64,000 bases of DNA from contig CAVUID010000007.1 in NCBI GenBank assembly GCA_963741495.1, forward strand, positions 1 to 64,000, read 5' to 3'. This document shows positions 26,311-34,811 of this stretch, in pieces; within the stretch, counting starts at the first letter, position 1, and each line of letters begins with the position of its first letter. Under the pieces are notes generated by a model. That model had not been told where the DNA came from, did no database searches, and saw only the letters and a list, made by a program, of their open reading frames with translations. Position numbers and translations under genes: made by a program. The stretch comes from Sulfurimicrobium sp963741495 (lineage in GTDB: Bacteria > Pseudomonadota > Gammaproteobacteria > Burkholderiales > Sulfuricellaceae).

Positions 26311-27645
26311 ATGAAAATCCATATTCTCGGCATCTGCGGTACCTTCATGGGCGGTATCGCGGCGATAGCCAAACAGGCAGGCCACCAGGTCACCGGCTGC
26401 GACGCCAATGTCTACCCCCCCATGAGCACCCAGCTCGAGGCCATGGGTATCCAGTTGATCGAGGGCTTCGGCGCCGAACAGATCAAGCTGGAACCGGATG
26501 TTTTCGTGATCGGCAACGTGGTCAGCCGCGGCAATCCGCTCATGGAAGAAATCCTCAATCGCGGCCTGCCCTACATTTCCGGCCCGCAATGGCTGGCCGA
26601 AAACGTACTGCACGACAAGTGGGTGCTGGCGGTAGCGGGCACCCACGGCAAGACCACCACGTCCTCGATGCTGGCGTGGATACTCGAATATGGCAACCTC
26701 AATCCGGGTTTTCTGATCGGCGGCGTACCGCAGAATTTCGGCATCTCTGCGCGCCTGACCGAGATGCCGTTCTTTGTCATCGAAGCCGACGAGTACGACA
26801 CCGCCTTTTTCGACAAGCGCTCCAAGTTCGTCCATTACCGCCCGCGCACCGCGATCCTGAATAATCTGGAATTCGATCACGCCGACATCTTTCCCGATCT
26901 GGCTGCAATCGAAACCCAGTTTCACCATCTGCTGCGCACCGTGCCCGGCAACGGCCTGATTGTCGCCAATGGCCGCGAGGCCAGCCTGGAACGGGTGCTG
27001 GCGCGCGGCTGCTGGACGCCAGTGGAAAAATTCGGCGTGGCGGATGGCTGGCTCATGGGCGGCGCCGAAACCATCGCCTTCAAGGAAGCGTTTCAGGGCC
27101 GGCTGCACTGGGATCTGCTGGGCGAGCACAACCGCATGAACGCCCTGGCTGCGATAGCCGCGGCGCGCCATGCCGGCATTCCTGCCGAAGTTTCCATCGA
27201 GGCGCTGGCAGCTTTCCGCAACGTGAAGCGGCGCATGGAAGTGCGCGGCGTGGTGAATCGCATCACGGTCTATGACGATTTCGCCCACCACCCGACCGCG
27301 ATCGAAACCACGCTGGCCGGTTTGCGCCAGAAAGTCGGCGATGCCCGTATTCTGGCCGTACTCGAGCCGCGTTCCAACACCATGAAGCTGGGCGTGATGA
27401 AAGACGCCCTGCCCGCCAGCCTCAAGGATGCCGACCAGGTATTCTGCTATGGCGCCAATCTGGGCTGGGATGCCGCTGCCGCCCTGGCCCCGATGCAGGA
27501 CAAGGCCGCCGCCTTCGACGATCTGGGTGCGCTGGTGGCAGCCGTAGCCGGCACCGCCCGCCCCGGCGACCACGTGCTGGTGATGAGCAACGGCGGTTTC
27601 GGCGGTGTGCACGGAAAACTGCTGGCTGCGATGCTGGCCAGATAA
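26311..27645 (+). CDS. mpl: UDP-MurNAc:L-Ala-gamma-D-Glu-meso-DAP ligase
   Basis: A 444-residue Mur ligase-family enzyme. It reattaches the recovered tripeptide L-Ala-D-Glu-meso-DAP to UDP-MurNAc in peptidoglycan recycling. It starts KIHILGICGTFMGGIAAIA, as Mpl does. The P-loop is GTHGKTTTSSMLAW near residue 110, DEYDTAFFDKRSKF follows, and the C-terminal domain has DDFAHHPTAIETTL. The length is normal. The start is the first ATG after a 68-base spacer. No recycling partner is adjacent. Confidence 0.95.
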   Translation: MKIHILGICGTFMGGIAAIAKQAGHQVTGCDANVYPPMSTQLEAMGIQLIEGFGAEQIKLEPDVFVIGNVVSRGNPLMEEILNRGLPYISGPQWLAENVLHDKWVLAVAGTHGKTTTSSMLAWILEYGNLNPGFLIGGVPQNFGISARLTEMPFFVIEADEYDTAFFDKRSKFVHYRPRTAILNNLEFDHADIFPDLAAIETQFHHLLRTVPGNGLIVANGREASLERVLARGCWTPVEKFGVADGWLMGGAETIAFKEAFQGRLHWDLLGEHNRMNALAAIAAARHAGIPAEVSIEALAAFRNVKRRMEVRGVVNRITVYDDFAHHPTAIETTLAGLRQKVGDARILAVLEPRSNTMKLGVMKDALPASLKDADQVFCYGANLGWDAAAALAPMQDKAAAFDDLGALVAAVAGTARPGDHVLVMSNGGFGGVHGKLLAAMLAR

Positions 27646-27653
27646 ATGTGATG

Positions 27654-27720
27654 CGTGAGGGGTGAGGCGTAAAATACGCTTTCTCCGGTCCACTCCTCGC
27701 GCCTCACCCCTAACCCCTCA
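27654..27720. repeat. Inverted repeat between mpl and the RNase gene
   Basis: GAGGGGTGAGGCG near 27656 is mirrored by CGCCTCACCCCT near 27704, with a spacer of about 35 bases. It resembles the short GTGAGG-rich repeats scattered through related genomes. It may also attenuate read-through from mpl. Confidence 0.5.
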
Positions 27721-27732
27721 CGGATTGACTGA

Positions 27733-29595
27733 ATGAACGTATTGTATGAAGAAGACGGCGCTATCAAGGTGGCGAACGTCATGGCCGACAACACCTCCTC
27801 GCTGCAGGTGGAAACGCCGCACGGCAAGCGCGCCAAGATCAAGGCCAGCAATGTGCTGCTGCGTTTCGAAAATCCGCCCATCAGCGGTTTCATGGATGCC
27901 GCCGATACGGCAGCGAACGAACTGGACACCGATTTTCTCTGGCAGTGCTGCGGCGCCGACGAATTCATGTTTGGCGAACTGGCGCAGGAGTATTACGGCC
28001 ATGCCCCCAATCCGGTTGAAGCAGCTGCCGTGGCGCTGCGCCTGCATGGAGCGCCGATGTATTTCTACAAGAAAGGCAAGGGACGCTACAAGGCCGCACC
28101 GGAGGAGAATCTCAAGGCAGCATTGGCTTCCGAAGAGAAAAAGCGCCAGCAGGCAGCGACTGTCGCATCCTATGTGGAACAGCTCTGCGCCTCCACCCTG
28201 CCCGATGCCTTTACGCCGCAAGTGATTGAAATGCTGCTCTACCGCGAGGACAAGAACACCCTGGAATACAAGGCGCTGGAAAAGGCCTGCGCCGAGATGG
28301 GCGTGCTGCCGGTCAAGCTGCTGGAGCAATGCGGGGCGATCCCCAGCAGCCATGATTTCCACTACAAGCGTTTCATTCTGGAGCATTTCCCGCGCGGCAC
28401 GGATTTTGAAAACTTCGGCGAATTTGCGCGCGACCACGACCTGCCGCTGGCCCGGGTTCAGGCCTTCAGCATCGATGATGCCGCCACCACCGAAATCGAC
28501 GATGCCTTCTCGGTGGAGCGCCTGCCCAACGGCAACTGGCATATCGGGATTCACATCGCCGCACCGGCACTGGGCTTCGGGCCAGGCTCGGACCTCGACA
28601 ATATCGCACTGCGGCGTCTTTCCACCATCTATATGCCGGGGCACAAGATCACCATGCTGCCGGATGAAGTGGTGAACTGTTTCACCCTTAACGAAGGCAC
28701 GGCCAACCCCGCCCTATCCATGTACCTCGAAGTGACGCCGGAAGAATACGCCATCGAGCGCATCGAGAGCCGGGTGGAGCGCGTGCATATCGCCACCAAT
28801 CTGCGTCACGACACGCTGGAGCCGGTGTTCAACGCGGAGACGCTGACGCATGGCAATGCGCCGGACTTCGCTTTCAAGGCCGAGCTGGAAATGCTGTGGC
28901 AATTCGCCACCAAGCTGGAACAGGTACGCGGCAAGGCGGATAGCCAGAACCAGTACCGGGACTACAACTTCATCATCGCAGACGACCGCGTCGACATCAT
29001 CGAACGCCCACGCGGCTCGCCCATCGACAAGGTGGTGTCCGAGCTGATGATCCAGGTCAACTCGCACTGGGCCAAGCAGCTCAGCGATGCCGGGGTGGCA
29101 GCGATCTACCGCAGCCAGGGCGGCGGCAAGGTGCGCATGAGCACCAGCGCTGCGCCGCATCAGGGCCTGGGCGTGTCGCAATACGCCTGGTCCAGCTCAC
29201 CCCTGCGGCGCTATGTCGACCTGCTCAACCAGCGCCAGCTGATCGCCCTGATCAATGGCCATGAGCCGCCCTACGCGCCGAACAGTGAAGAACTGTTTTC
29301 CGCCATCCGCGACTTCGAGCTGGCCTATGACGCCTATAACAACGTGCAGCGCAGCATGGAGCGCTACTGGTGCCTGCGCTACCTGCAGCAGGAAGGCATG
29401 AGCACCACCTATGCCACCCTGATCAAGGAAAACCTGGTGCGCTTCGAAAACCTGCCGCTGGTGACGCGCGCTTTCGGCATGCCCGAACTGGCCCCGGGCA
29501 CCCGGATCGAGCTGGAACTCAGCGCAGTGGATTTGCTGGAACTGGAAGTGCGCTGCAAGTTTCACGCCGAGAAGCCGCTGGAACTGGCTGCTTGA
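27733..29595 (+). CDS. RNase II-family exoribonuclease
   Basis: A 620-residue RNB-domain protein. The catalytic core runs AFSIDDAATTEIDDAFSVE (metal-binding aspartates) through LDNIALRRLSTIYMPG and CFTLNEG to the C-terminal motif SSPLRRYVDLLNQRQL. The N-terminal 200 residues include a KOW- or S1-like module (IKASNVLLRFENPP). It degrades single-stranded RNA 3' to 5'. It is shorter than E. coli RNase R, so I assign it only to the RNase II/R family. The ATG at 27733 is used. Confidence 0.88.
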   Translation: MNVLYEEDGAIKVANVMADNTSSLQVETPHGKRAKIKASNVLLRFENPPISGFMDAADTAANELDTDFLWQCCGADEFMFGELAQEYYGHAPNPVEAAAVALRLHGAPMYFYKKGKGRYKAAPEENLKAALASEEKKRQQAATVASYVEQLCASTLPDAFTPQVIEMLLYREDKNTLEYKALEKACAEMGVLPVKLLEQCGAIPSSHDFHYKRFILEHFPRGTDFENFGEFARDHDLPLARVQAFSIDDAATTEIDDAFSVERLPNGNWHIGIHIAAPALGFGPGSDLDNIALRRLSTIYMPGHKITMLPDEVVNCFTLNEGTANPALSMYLEVTPEEYAIERIESRVERVHIATNLRHDTLEPVFNAETLTHGNAPDFAFKAELEMLWQFATKLEQVRGKADSQNQYRDYNFIIADDRVDIIERPRGSPIDKVVSELMIQVNSHWAKQLSDAGVAAIYRSQGGGKVRMSTSAAPHQGLGVSQYAWSSSPLRRYVDLLNQRQLIALINGHEPPYAPNSEELFSAIRDFELAYDAYNNVQRSMERYWCLRYLQQEGMSTTYATLIKENLVRFENLPLVTRAFGMPELAPGTRIELELSAVDLLELEVRCKFHAEKPLELAA

Positions 29596-29630
29596 CACCC
29601 GGCCTCATGCGCTTAAACTTTTGCCTCTGA

Positions 29631-30548
29631 ATGACTATCTTGACTAACAGGCAGGGGATACCAGATTTCGCGGCGCTTGCGGCGAACCCCGGCAATTCTT
29701 CGCGACTAGGGGTGATGCTGCTGGTTTCAGTGCTGCTGCACGCTCTGATCCTGACCGTCCATTTCGCCGCGCCCGCCCTGAAGAATCTGCCCAACCCGGC
29801 GACCTATCTCGAAGTGGTGCTGGTCAACAGCAAGTCGGCCAGCAAACCGGTCAAGGCCGATGCGCTGGCCCAGGCCAATCTCGACGGCGGCGGCAACACC
29901 GAGGCCAACCGGCGCGCCAAGAGCCCCCTGCCCAACCTCGACAAGCCGCATCCAGACCCGGCACTGCAACAGCGCGAGCAGCGCGTGGTCGAACTGGAAC
30001 AACAAGCGCGCCGCCTGATGACGCAGGTGCAATCGACGCATACTGTAGTGCAATCCCCAAATACCACCCAGTCACCGCAACAGAGTGAAACCGCGGTCAA
30101 CCCCAATGCTACCGAGCTGGTACAGCGCAGCCTGGAGGCCGCGCGACTGGAAGCGCAGATCTCGCGCAACTGGGATAACTACCAGAAATTGCCGCGCCGC
30201 AAATTTATCGGGGCGCGCACCCAGGAATACCGCTTTGCGCGCTATGTTGAAGACTGGCGCATGAAGGTGGAAAAGGTGGGGAACCTCAATTACCCCGAGG
30301 CTGCCAAGCAGCACAAACTGTATGGTCAATTGCAGCTGACCGTATCAATTCGCGCTGACGGCAGTGTGGAAAGTGTCGAAATCAACCGCTCTTCCGGTCA
30401 GAAGGTGCTGGATGCTGCGGCCAAACGCATCGTTGAACTGGCTGGCCCATTCTCGCCCCTGCCGGAAAATATCCGCAAGGATACCGATATCCTCAGCATC
30501 ACCCGCACCTGGATTTTCACCAGCGCCGACCAGCTCGCCAGCGAGTAA
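29631..30548 (+). CDS. TonB-family energy transducer
   Basis: A 305-residue protein with an N-terminal membrane anchor (about residues 27-46, VMLLVSVLLHALILTVHF). A long polar spacer rich in Gln/Ala/Pro (about 60-170) is followed by a TonB C-terminal domain (about 215-300) with NYPEAAKQHKLYGQLQLTVSI and the VEINRSSGQKVLDAAA segment. It would couple the proton-motive force to an outer-membrane receptor. No exbB/exbD or receptor lies nearby. The 35-base gap to the RNase gene allows co-transcription. Confidence 0.85.
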   Translation: MTILTNRQGIPDFAALAANPGNSSRLGVMLLVSVLLHALILTVHFAAPALKNLPNPATYLEVVLVNSKSASKPVKADALAQANLDGGGNTEANRRAKSPLPNLDKPHPDPALQQREQRVVELEQQARRLMTQVQSTHTVVQSPNTTQSPQQSETAVNPNATELVQRSLEAARLEAQISRNWDNYQKLPRRKFIGARTQEYRFARYVEDWRMKVEKVGNLNYPEAAKQHKLYGQLQLTVSIRADGSVESVEINRSSGQKVLDAAAKRIVELAGPFSPLPENIRKDTDILSITRTWIFTSADQLASE

Positions 30549-30558
30549 AATTTTCTCG

Positions 30559-30636
30559 GTCATTGCGAGCGTAGCGAGGCAATCTTGCTCCTGGAGCGCG
30601 ACGAAAATCAGATTGCTTCGCTACGCTCGCAATGAC
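30559..30636. repeat. Dispersed palindromic repeat, copy 2
   Basis: Begins GTCATTGCGAGCGTAGCGAG and ends TACGCTCGCAATGAC, with AGATTGCTTCG inside. The termini and inner arm match the copy at 24453-24531. It sits between the convergent tonB-like and ttcA-like genes and could act as a terminator hairpin. Confidence 0.7.
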
Positions 30637-30646
30637 CGCCCTGGCT

Positions 30647-31390
30647 TTATACCCGTTCATCCCTGAGCAGGGGCTTCATTGCAGTCAGCAGGCTGGCGAA
30701 CATCTTCGAATGCTTCTTTTCCTGTTCCGCCAGCAGTTGCTTCATGTGCCAGCGTTCCGTCGGCACGGCAAAACAGGACGGGCAATTTTCCGCAATCACA
30801 GGCAATCCGGCGGACTTGGCGAAAGCCGCAGTCTGGCGTTCGCGCAGGTAGATGAAGGGGCGGATGATGCGGATGTCGCCCGCATCGTTGAGGTAATGCG
30901 CCTTCATGGTGCGCAGCTTGCCGCCGAAGAAGGTGGACATGAGGAAGGTTTCCGCCGCATCGTCCAGATGCTGCGCCAGCGCCAGCACGTTGTAGCCGTT
31001 CTCGCGCGCCGTGCGATAGAGGATGCCGCGCCGCATGCGAGAACAGAAGGAACAGAAGGAATCCCCCTGCATTGCCGTCTTGGCCTGCTCCACGATAGGC
31101 TGGCTCTCGTAGAAATAGGGGACGCCCAGCTCCGCCAGATAAGCTTTCAATGGCGAGGGGTCGAAATCGGGCGACTGCGGATCGACCGTGCAGGCCGCCA
31201 GCTCGAATTTGATCGGGGCTTTTTTCTGCAGATGCAGCAGCACCTGCAACAGTGAAAGCGAATCCTTGCCGCCGGACAGGCCCAGCAGCACGCGGTCCCC
31301 GTCACGAATCATGGAAAAATCGCCGATGGCGCGGCCGGTGGCCGACAACAGGGTTCTGGGCGGCTTCACCGCCGCTTCATCACTTTTCAC
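30647..31390 (-). CDS. tRNA 2-thiocytidine synthetase (TtcA family)
   Basis: A 247-residue PP-loop ATPase. The SGGKDS loop is at residues 39-44. A CSFC pair follows (DSFCSFCSRMRRG) and another CxxC is in ENCPSCF. TtcA uses such cysteines for an Fe-S cluster while thiolating C32 of tRNA. It is shorter than classical TtcA (about 300 residues), so a TtcA-like paralogue is possible. The start at 31390 and the reductase stop at 31408 upstream are on the same strand, 17 bases apart. Confidence 0.82.
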   Translation of the reverse strand: MKSDEAAVKPPRTLLSATGRAIGDFSMIRDGDRVLLGLSGGKDSLSLLQVLLHLQKKAPIKFELAACTVDPQSPDFDPSPLKAYLAELGVPYFYESQPIVEQAKTAMQGDSFCSFCSRMRRGILYRTARENGYNVLALAQHLDDAAETFLMSTFFGGKLRTMKAHYLNDAGDIRIIRPFIYLRERQTAAFAKSAGLPVIAENCPSCFAVPTERWHMKQLLAEQEKKHSKMFASLLTAMKPLLRDERV

Positions 31391-31407
31391 GCTTCACCTT
31401 TCACAGT

Positions 31408-32148
31408 TCACAAACTTGCACTTCGTCCGCCATCCACCGGCAGGATCACGCCGGTGATATAGGGCGCATCGTTGACCAGAAAAGTGACCGCCTTGGCGAT
31501 GTCGTCCGGGCTGCCTTCGCGCTTCAGCAGGGTATGGGCGATGATGCGGCGGCGTTCCAGATCGTCAAAGCTGGGGTCGCCTTCCGGCCACATGATTGGC
31601 CCCGGCGCCACGGCGTTGACGCGCACGTTGGGGCCGAGTTCGTGCGCCAGCGATTTGGTCAGGGCCACCAGCCCGGCCTTGGCGATGCTGTAAACCAGAT
31701 AACTCTTCATCGGCCGCTCGGCGTGGATGTCGGCAATGTTGACGATACAGCCGTGGCTGTGGGACAGGGCATTGGCGGCAGCCTGAGACAGGAACAGCGG
31801 GGCCTTGAGGTTGGTGCCGACCAGGTCGAACCAGTCCTTTTCCGTGATTTCGCCCACCGCGGTGGGGTAGAAGCTGGAAGCGTTGTTGATCAGCACATCC
31901 AGACGGCCGAAGCAGGCAAGCGTTTCGGCCACCATGCGGACATAGCTGGCAGGATCGAGCAGATCGCCCTGCACGATAGCGGCTGAGTCAGGACGCAGCT
32001 TGTTGAGCGCATCGCGCAACCCCGCTGCGGCCTCTGCCGAAGAGCGGTAATGGATCATGATGCGTGCACCCGTCGCATGCAGACGCCGCGCAATCGCTGC
32101 GCCCACGCGCACCGCGCCGCCGGTGATCAAGATAACTTTGCCTTCCAT
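31408..32148 (-). CDS. Pteridine reductase / short-chain dehydrogenase
   Basis: A 246-residue SDR enzyme. The NADPH-binding motif differs from the usual TGxxxGxG (ILITGGAVRVGAAIARRL), the NNAS strand is present, and the active site is Y-x3-K in YSIAKAGL with Ser/Asp variation upstream (NIADIHAERP). The GG-x-x-R-V-G form and NIADIHAERPMKSY are typical of FolM/PTR1 pteridine reductases, which reduce dihydrofolate or dihydromonapterin. The ATG at 32148 is chosen; a longer frame to 32208 would overlap the divergent methyltransferase start. Confidence 0.85.
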   Translation of the reverse strand: MEGKVILITGGAVRVGAAIARRLHATGARIMIHYRSSAEAAAGLRDALNKLRPDSAAIVQGDLLDPASYVRMVAETLACFGRLDVLINNASSFYPTAVGEITEKDWFDLVGTNLKAPLFLSQAAANALSHSHGCIVNIADIHAERPMKSYLVYSIAKAGLVALTKSLAHELGPNVRVNAVAPGPIMWPEGDPSFDDLERRRIIAHTLLKREGSPDDIAKAVTFLVNDAPYITGVILPVDGGRSASL

Positions 32149-32198
32149 GTGCTTATCCGGATAATCCTGAGAATCCGACGAATTTAACACAGCTTGCC

Positions 32199-33368
32199 AT
32201 GCCTTCACTACCTGAACCGAATGCCTCAGCCCTTGAACACAGCCGCGCCGTCAGTTCGGCCATCACGGCGGAAATTGCTGCCGCCGGCGGCTGGACATCC
32301 TTCGCCCGTTTCATGGAACTGGCGCTCTATGCGCCCGGCCTGGGCTATTACAGCGCCGGGCTGGACAAATTCGGCACAGGCGGGGATTTTGTCACCGCGC
32401 CGGAAATCTCTCCCCTGTTCGGCCAGGCCATTGCCCGTCAGGCAGCAGAGGTACTGAGGCAATGCGGTGGAAACATCCTCGAAATCGGTGCCGGCTCAGG
32501 CAAGCTGGCGCTCGACCTGATGCTGGAACTGGCGCGTCTGGATGTTTTGCCGGAACGCTATTTCATTCTGGAACTGTCTGCCGACTTGCGCCAGCGCCAG
32601 CAGCAGCGTATCGCGCAGGAAGCCTCGCAGTTGGCGGGCCGCTTCGAGTGGCTCGACACCCTGCCGGAAAAATTCACCGGTCTGGTGCTGGGCAACGAAG
32701 TGCTGGATGCCATGCCGGTGGAGCTGCTTACCTGGCGCGCCGGGGCTGTTTTCGAACGCGGCATCGCCTTGCAGGATGGACGCTTTGCCTGGGCCGAGCA
32801 GGCGCTCACCCCGGGGAGTTTGCTGGAGCAGGCCAACGCCTTGCCGCCGGCGCAATTTGTCAGCGGCGAAGCCGCCTACACCAGCGAGATCAGCCTCGCC
32901 GCGCAAGGCTTCATGCGCAGCCTCGCGCCCATGCTGGAGCGGGGACTGATTCTCATGCTGGACTATGGCTTTGGGCAGAGTGAGTACTACCATCCGCAGC
33001 GCGCCCAGGGCACGCTGATGTGTCATTACCGCCATCATGCCCACGCCGACCCCTTCCTTTTTCCGGGCTTGCAGGATATCACCGCGCATGTGGATTTCAG
33101 TGCCATTGCCCGCGCCGGCACGGAGGCCGGTCTGGATCTGCTGGGTTATGCCAGCCAGGCCAATTTCCTCATCAATTGCGGGCTGACCGATCTGCTGGGG
33201 CAGATTTCCCCGGAAGACCCCGCCGCCTATCTGCCCATTGTGGCGCAGGCCCAGAAGTTGATGAGCCCGGCGGAAATGGGTGAACTGTTCAAAGCCATTG
33301 CCCTGGGCAGGGGTCTTGAGCCGCCCTTGCGCGGTTTCACGCGCGGTGACCGCAGTCACGTTCTGTAA
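32199..33368 (+). CDS. MidA-type SAM-dependent methyltransferase
   Basis: A 389-residue protein of the MidA/NDUFAF7 family. The N-terminal FARFMELALYAPGLGYYSAG and the FGTGGDFVTAPEISPLFGQ block are family hallmarks. The SAM-binding ILEIGAGSGKLALDLM lies near residue 90, and GNEVLDAMPVELL near 165. NDUFAF7 methylates an arginine in respiratory complex I; a bacterial substrate is not established. It diverges from the pteridine reductase, with 50 bases between starts. Confidence 0.88.
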   Translation: MPSLPEPNASALEHSRAVSSAITAEIAAAGGWTSFARFMELALYAPGLGYYSAGLDKFGTGGDFVTAPEISPLFGQAIARQAAEVLRQCGGNILEIGAGSGKLALDLMLELARLDVLPERYFILELSADLRQRQQQRIAQEASQLAGRFEWLDTLPEKFTGLVLGNEVLDAMPVELLTWRAGAVFERGIALQDGRFAWAEQALTPGSLLEQANALPPAQFVSGEAAYTSEISLAAQGFMRSLAPMLERGLILMLDYGFGQSEYYHPQRAQGTLMCHYRHHAHADPFLFPGLQDITAHVDFSAIARAGTEAGLDLLGYASQANFLINCGLTDLLGQISPEDPAAYLPIVAQAQKLMSPAEMGELFKAIALGRGLEPPLRGFTRGDRSHVL

Positions 33369-33524
33369 GCAGAAAAAGGGATTTTACGGTGGAGCCGTTT
33401 TGCCCGGCGTGGCATATAATTCTTTACAGGAAAGCATCTTCATTACGCTGAGGTTGGAGTCGGAGCGACACTTCTCTCTTGCATCTTGGCCGGGGTCATT
33501 GACACGCAATTAAAGGGGCATCGA

Positions 33525-34550
33525 ATGGCAGAAAAAACCAAACCACAGGAAAAAAACAATATCCCAGCATCCGGCTCCAACGCCTCTAAGGTGCAGGCCA
33601 AGCCCCGGTCAAGCCATGCCGGAACGCGACCGGCGCACAAGCCTGATCCTGCCGCTACTGCGGAAATCGAGACTGCCAGTCATGGGCCTGCGGCTCTGGC
33701 CGTGGCCCATGCCCCGCATGGCAGCAGCGAAGACAGCGATTATGCGAAGCTGCCCGCGAGTTATCCCTACCGTACCCGCATCCGGACCAAGGACTATGAG
33801 GCGCAGAAAGCCAAGCTGCAGATCGAACTGCTGAAGGTGCAGAACTGGGTACGGGACAGCGGCCAGAAAATCGTGGTGCTGTTCGAGGGGCGCGACGCTG
33901 CCGGCAAGGGCGGCACCATCAAGCGCTTCATGGAACATCTCAACCCCCGCGCTGCACGCACAGTCGCACTGGAGAAACCGACCCAGCAAGAGCTGGGACA
34001 GTGGTATTTCCAGCGCTACATCCAGCATCTGCCGACGAAAGGTGAAATGGTTTTCTTTGACCGCTCCTGGTACAACCGGGCCGGTGTCGAGCGCGTAATG
34101 GGATTTTGCACCCCTCAGGAGCATCTCGAATTCATGCGCCAGACACCCCAATTTGAGCGCATGCTGGTCAAAAGCGGGATACGGCTATTCAAATTCTGGT
34201 TCTCGGTCAGCCGTGAAGAACAACTGCGGCGCTTCGTGTCGCGGCGTGACGATCCGCTCAAGCACTGGAAGCTTTCGCCCATCGACATCAAATCCCTGGA
34301 CATGTGGGACGATTACACCGAAGCCAAGAACCTGATGTTTTTCCATACCGACACCGCCGATTGCCCCTGGGTAGTGATCAAGTCCGATGACAAGAAACGG
34401 GCGCGGCTCAACTGCATGCGCCACTTCCTGCATTCCCTGCCCTACCCCGGCAAGGATTTGCACGTGGCGGTCTCACCCGACCCCTTGCTGGTGGGCTCGG
34501 CGGCCGAAGTACTCTCCCGCGACGAAAACACCACCGTCACCCACTTTTAA
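33525..34550 (+). CDS. ppk2: Polyphosphate kinase 2
   Basis: A 341-residue single-domain PPK2, which phosphorylates nucleoside diphosphates with polyP. Walker A is EGRDAAGKGGTIKRF near residue 120. FDRSWYNRAGVERVMGFC (Walker B and lid) and VSREEQLRRFVSRRDDPLKHWKLSPID follow. The first 85 residues form a Lys/Pro/Ala-rich tail that is probably disordered and unlike class II Pap. The ATG at 33525 is preferred (AAGGGG upstream) to a start at 33486. It is a third polyP kinase gene in the window, distinct from ppk1 and pap. Confidence 0.92.
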   Translation: MAEKTKPQEKNNIPASGSNASKVQAKPRSSHAGTRPAHKPDPAATAEIETASHGPAALAVAHAPHGSSEDSDYAKLPASYPYRTRIRTKDYEAQKAKLQIELLKVQNWVRDSGQKIVVLFEGRDAAGKGGTIKRFMEHLNPRAARTVALEKPTQQELGQWYFQRYIQHLPTKGEMVFFDRSWYNRAGVERVMGFCTPQEHLEFMRQTPQFERMLVKSGIRLFKFWFSVSREEQLRRFVSRRDDPLKHWKLSPIDIKSLDMWDDYTEAKNLMFFHTDTADCPWVVIKSDDKKRARLNCMRHFLHSLPYPGKDLHVAVSPDPLLVGSAAEVLSRDENTTVTHF

Positions 34551-34592
34551 GCGCCTTCGCCGAAAATGGCGGGTTAGCCGCCGCCCCGGCGG

Positions 34593-34759
34593 CTAGTGGT
34601 CTGCTTCCGAAATAGAGGGACAAAATGAAACGGATGGATTTTGTCGCGTGGCAAGGCGCGAGGAGGCGACATAGCAAGCTCTATGGCAACGACGAGCAAC
34701 GCCGCCACGTGGCAAAAGACGCCGTTTCATGTCTCGATATTTCGGAAGCAGACCACTAG
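34593..34759. repeat. MITE-like element with perfect 21-bp terminal inverted repeats
   Basis: The ends are CTAGTGGTCTGCTTCCGAAA(T) at 34593-34613 and its exact complement at 34739-34759. Inner arms also pair (ATGAAACGG / CCGTTTCAT). The core (GGCAAGGCGCGAGGAGG ... CAACGCCGCC) resembles the core of the palindrome at 51634-51753. It has no coding capacity. It lies in the 260-base gap after ppk2. Confidence 0.7.
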
Positions 34760-34811
34760 CGGCTCCCGGCAGAGGAGAACACCGGGAATTGATCGGTTTA
34801 TTCTATCTGCC

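Noticed and set aside
26290..27693. A 467-codon open frame antisense to mpl
   Set aside because: Shadow frame caused by GC-rich codon bias; mpl itself is unmistakable.
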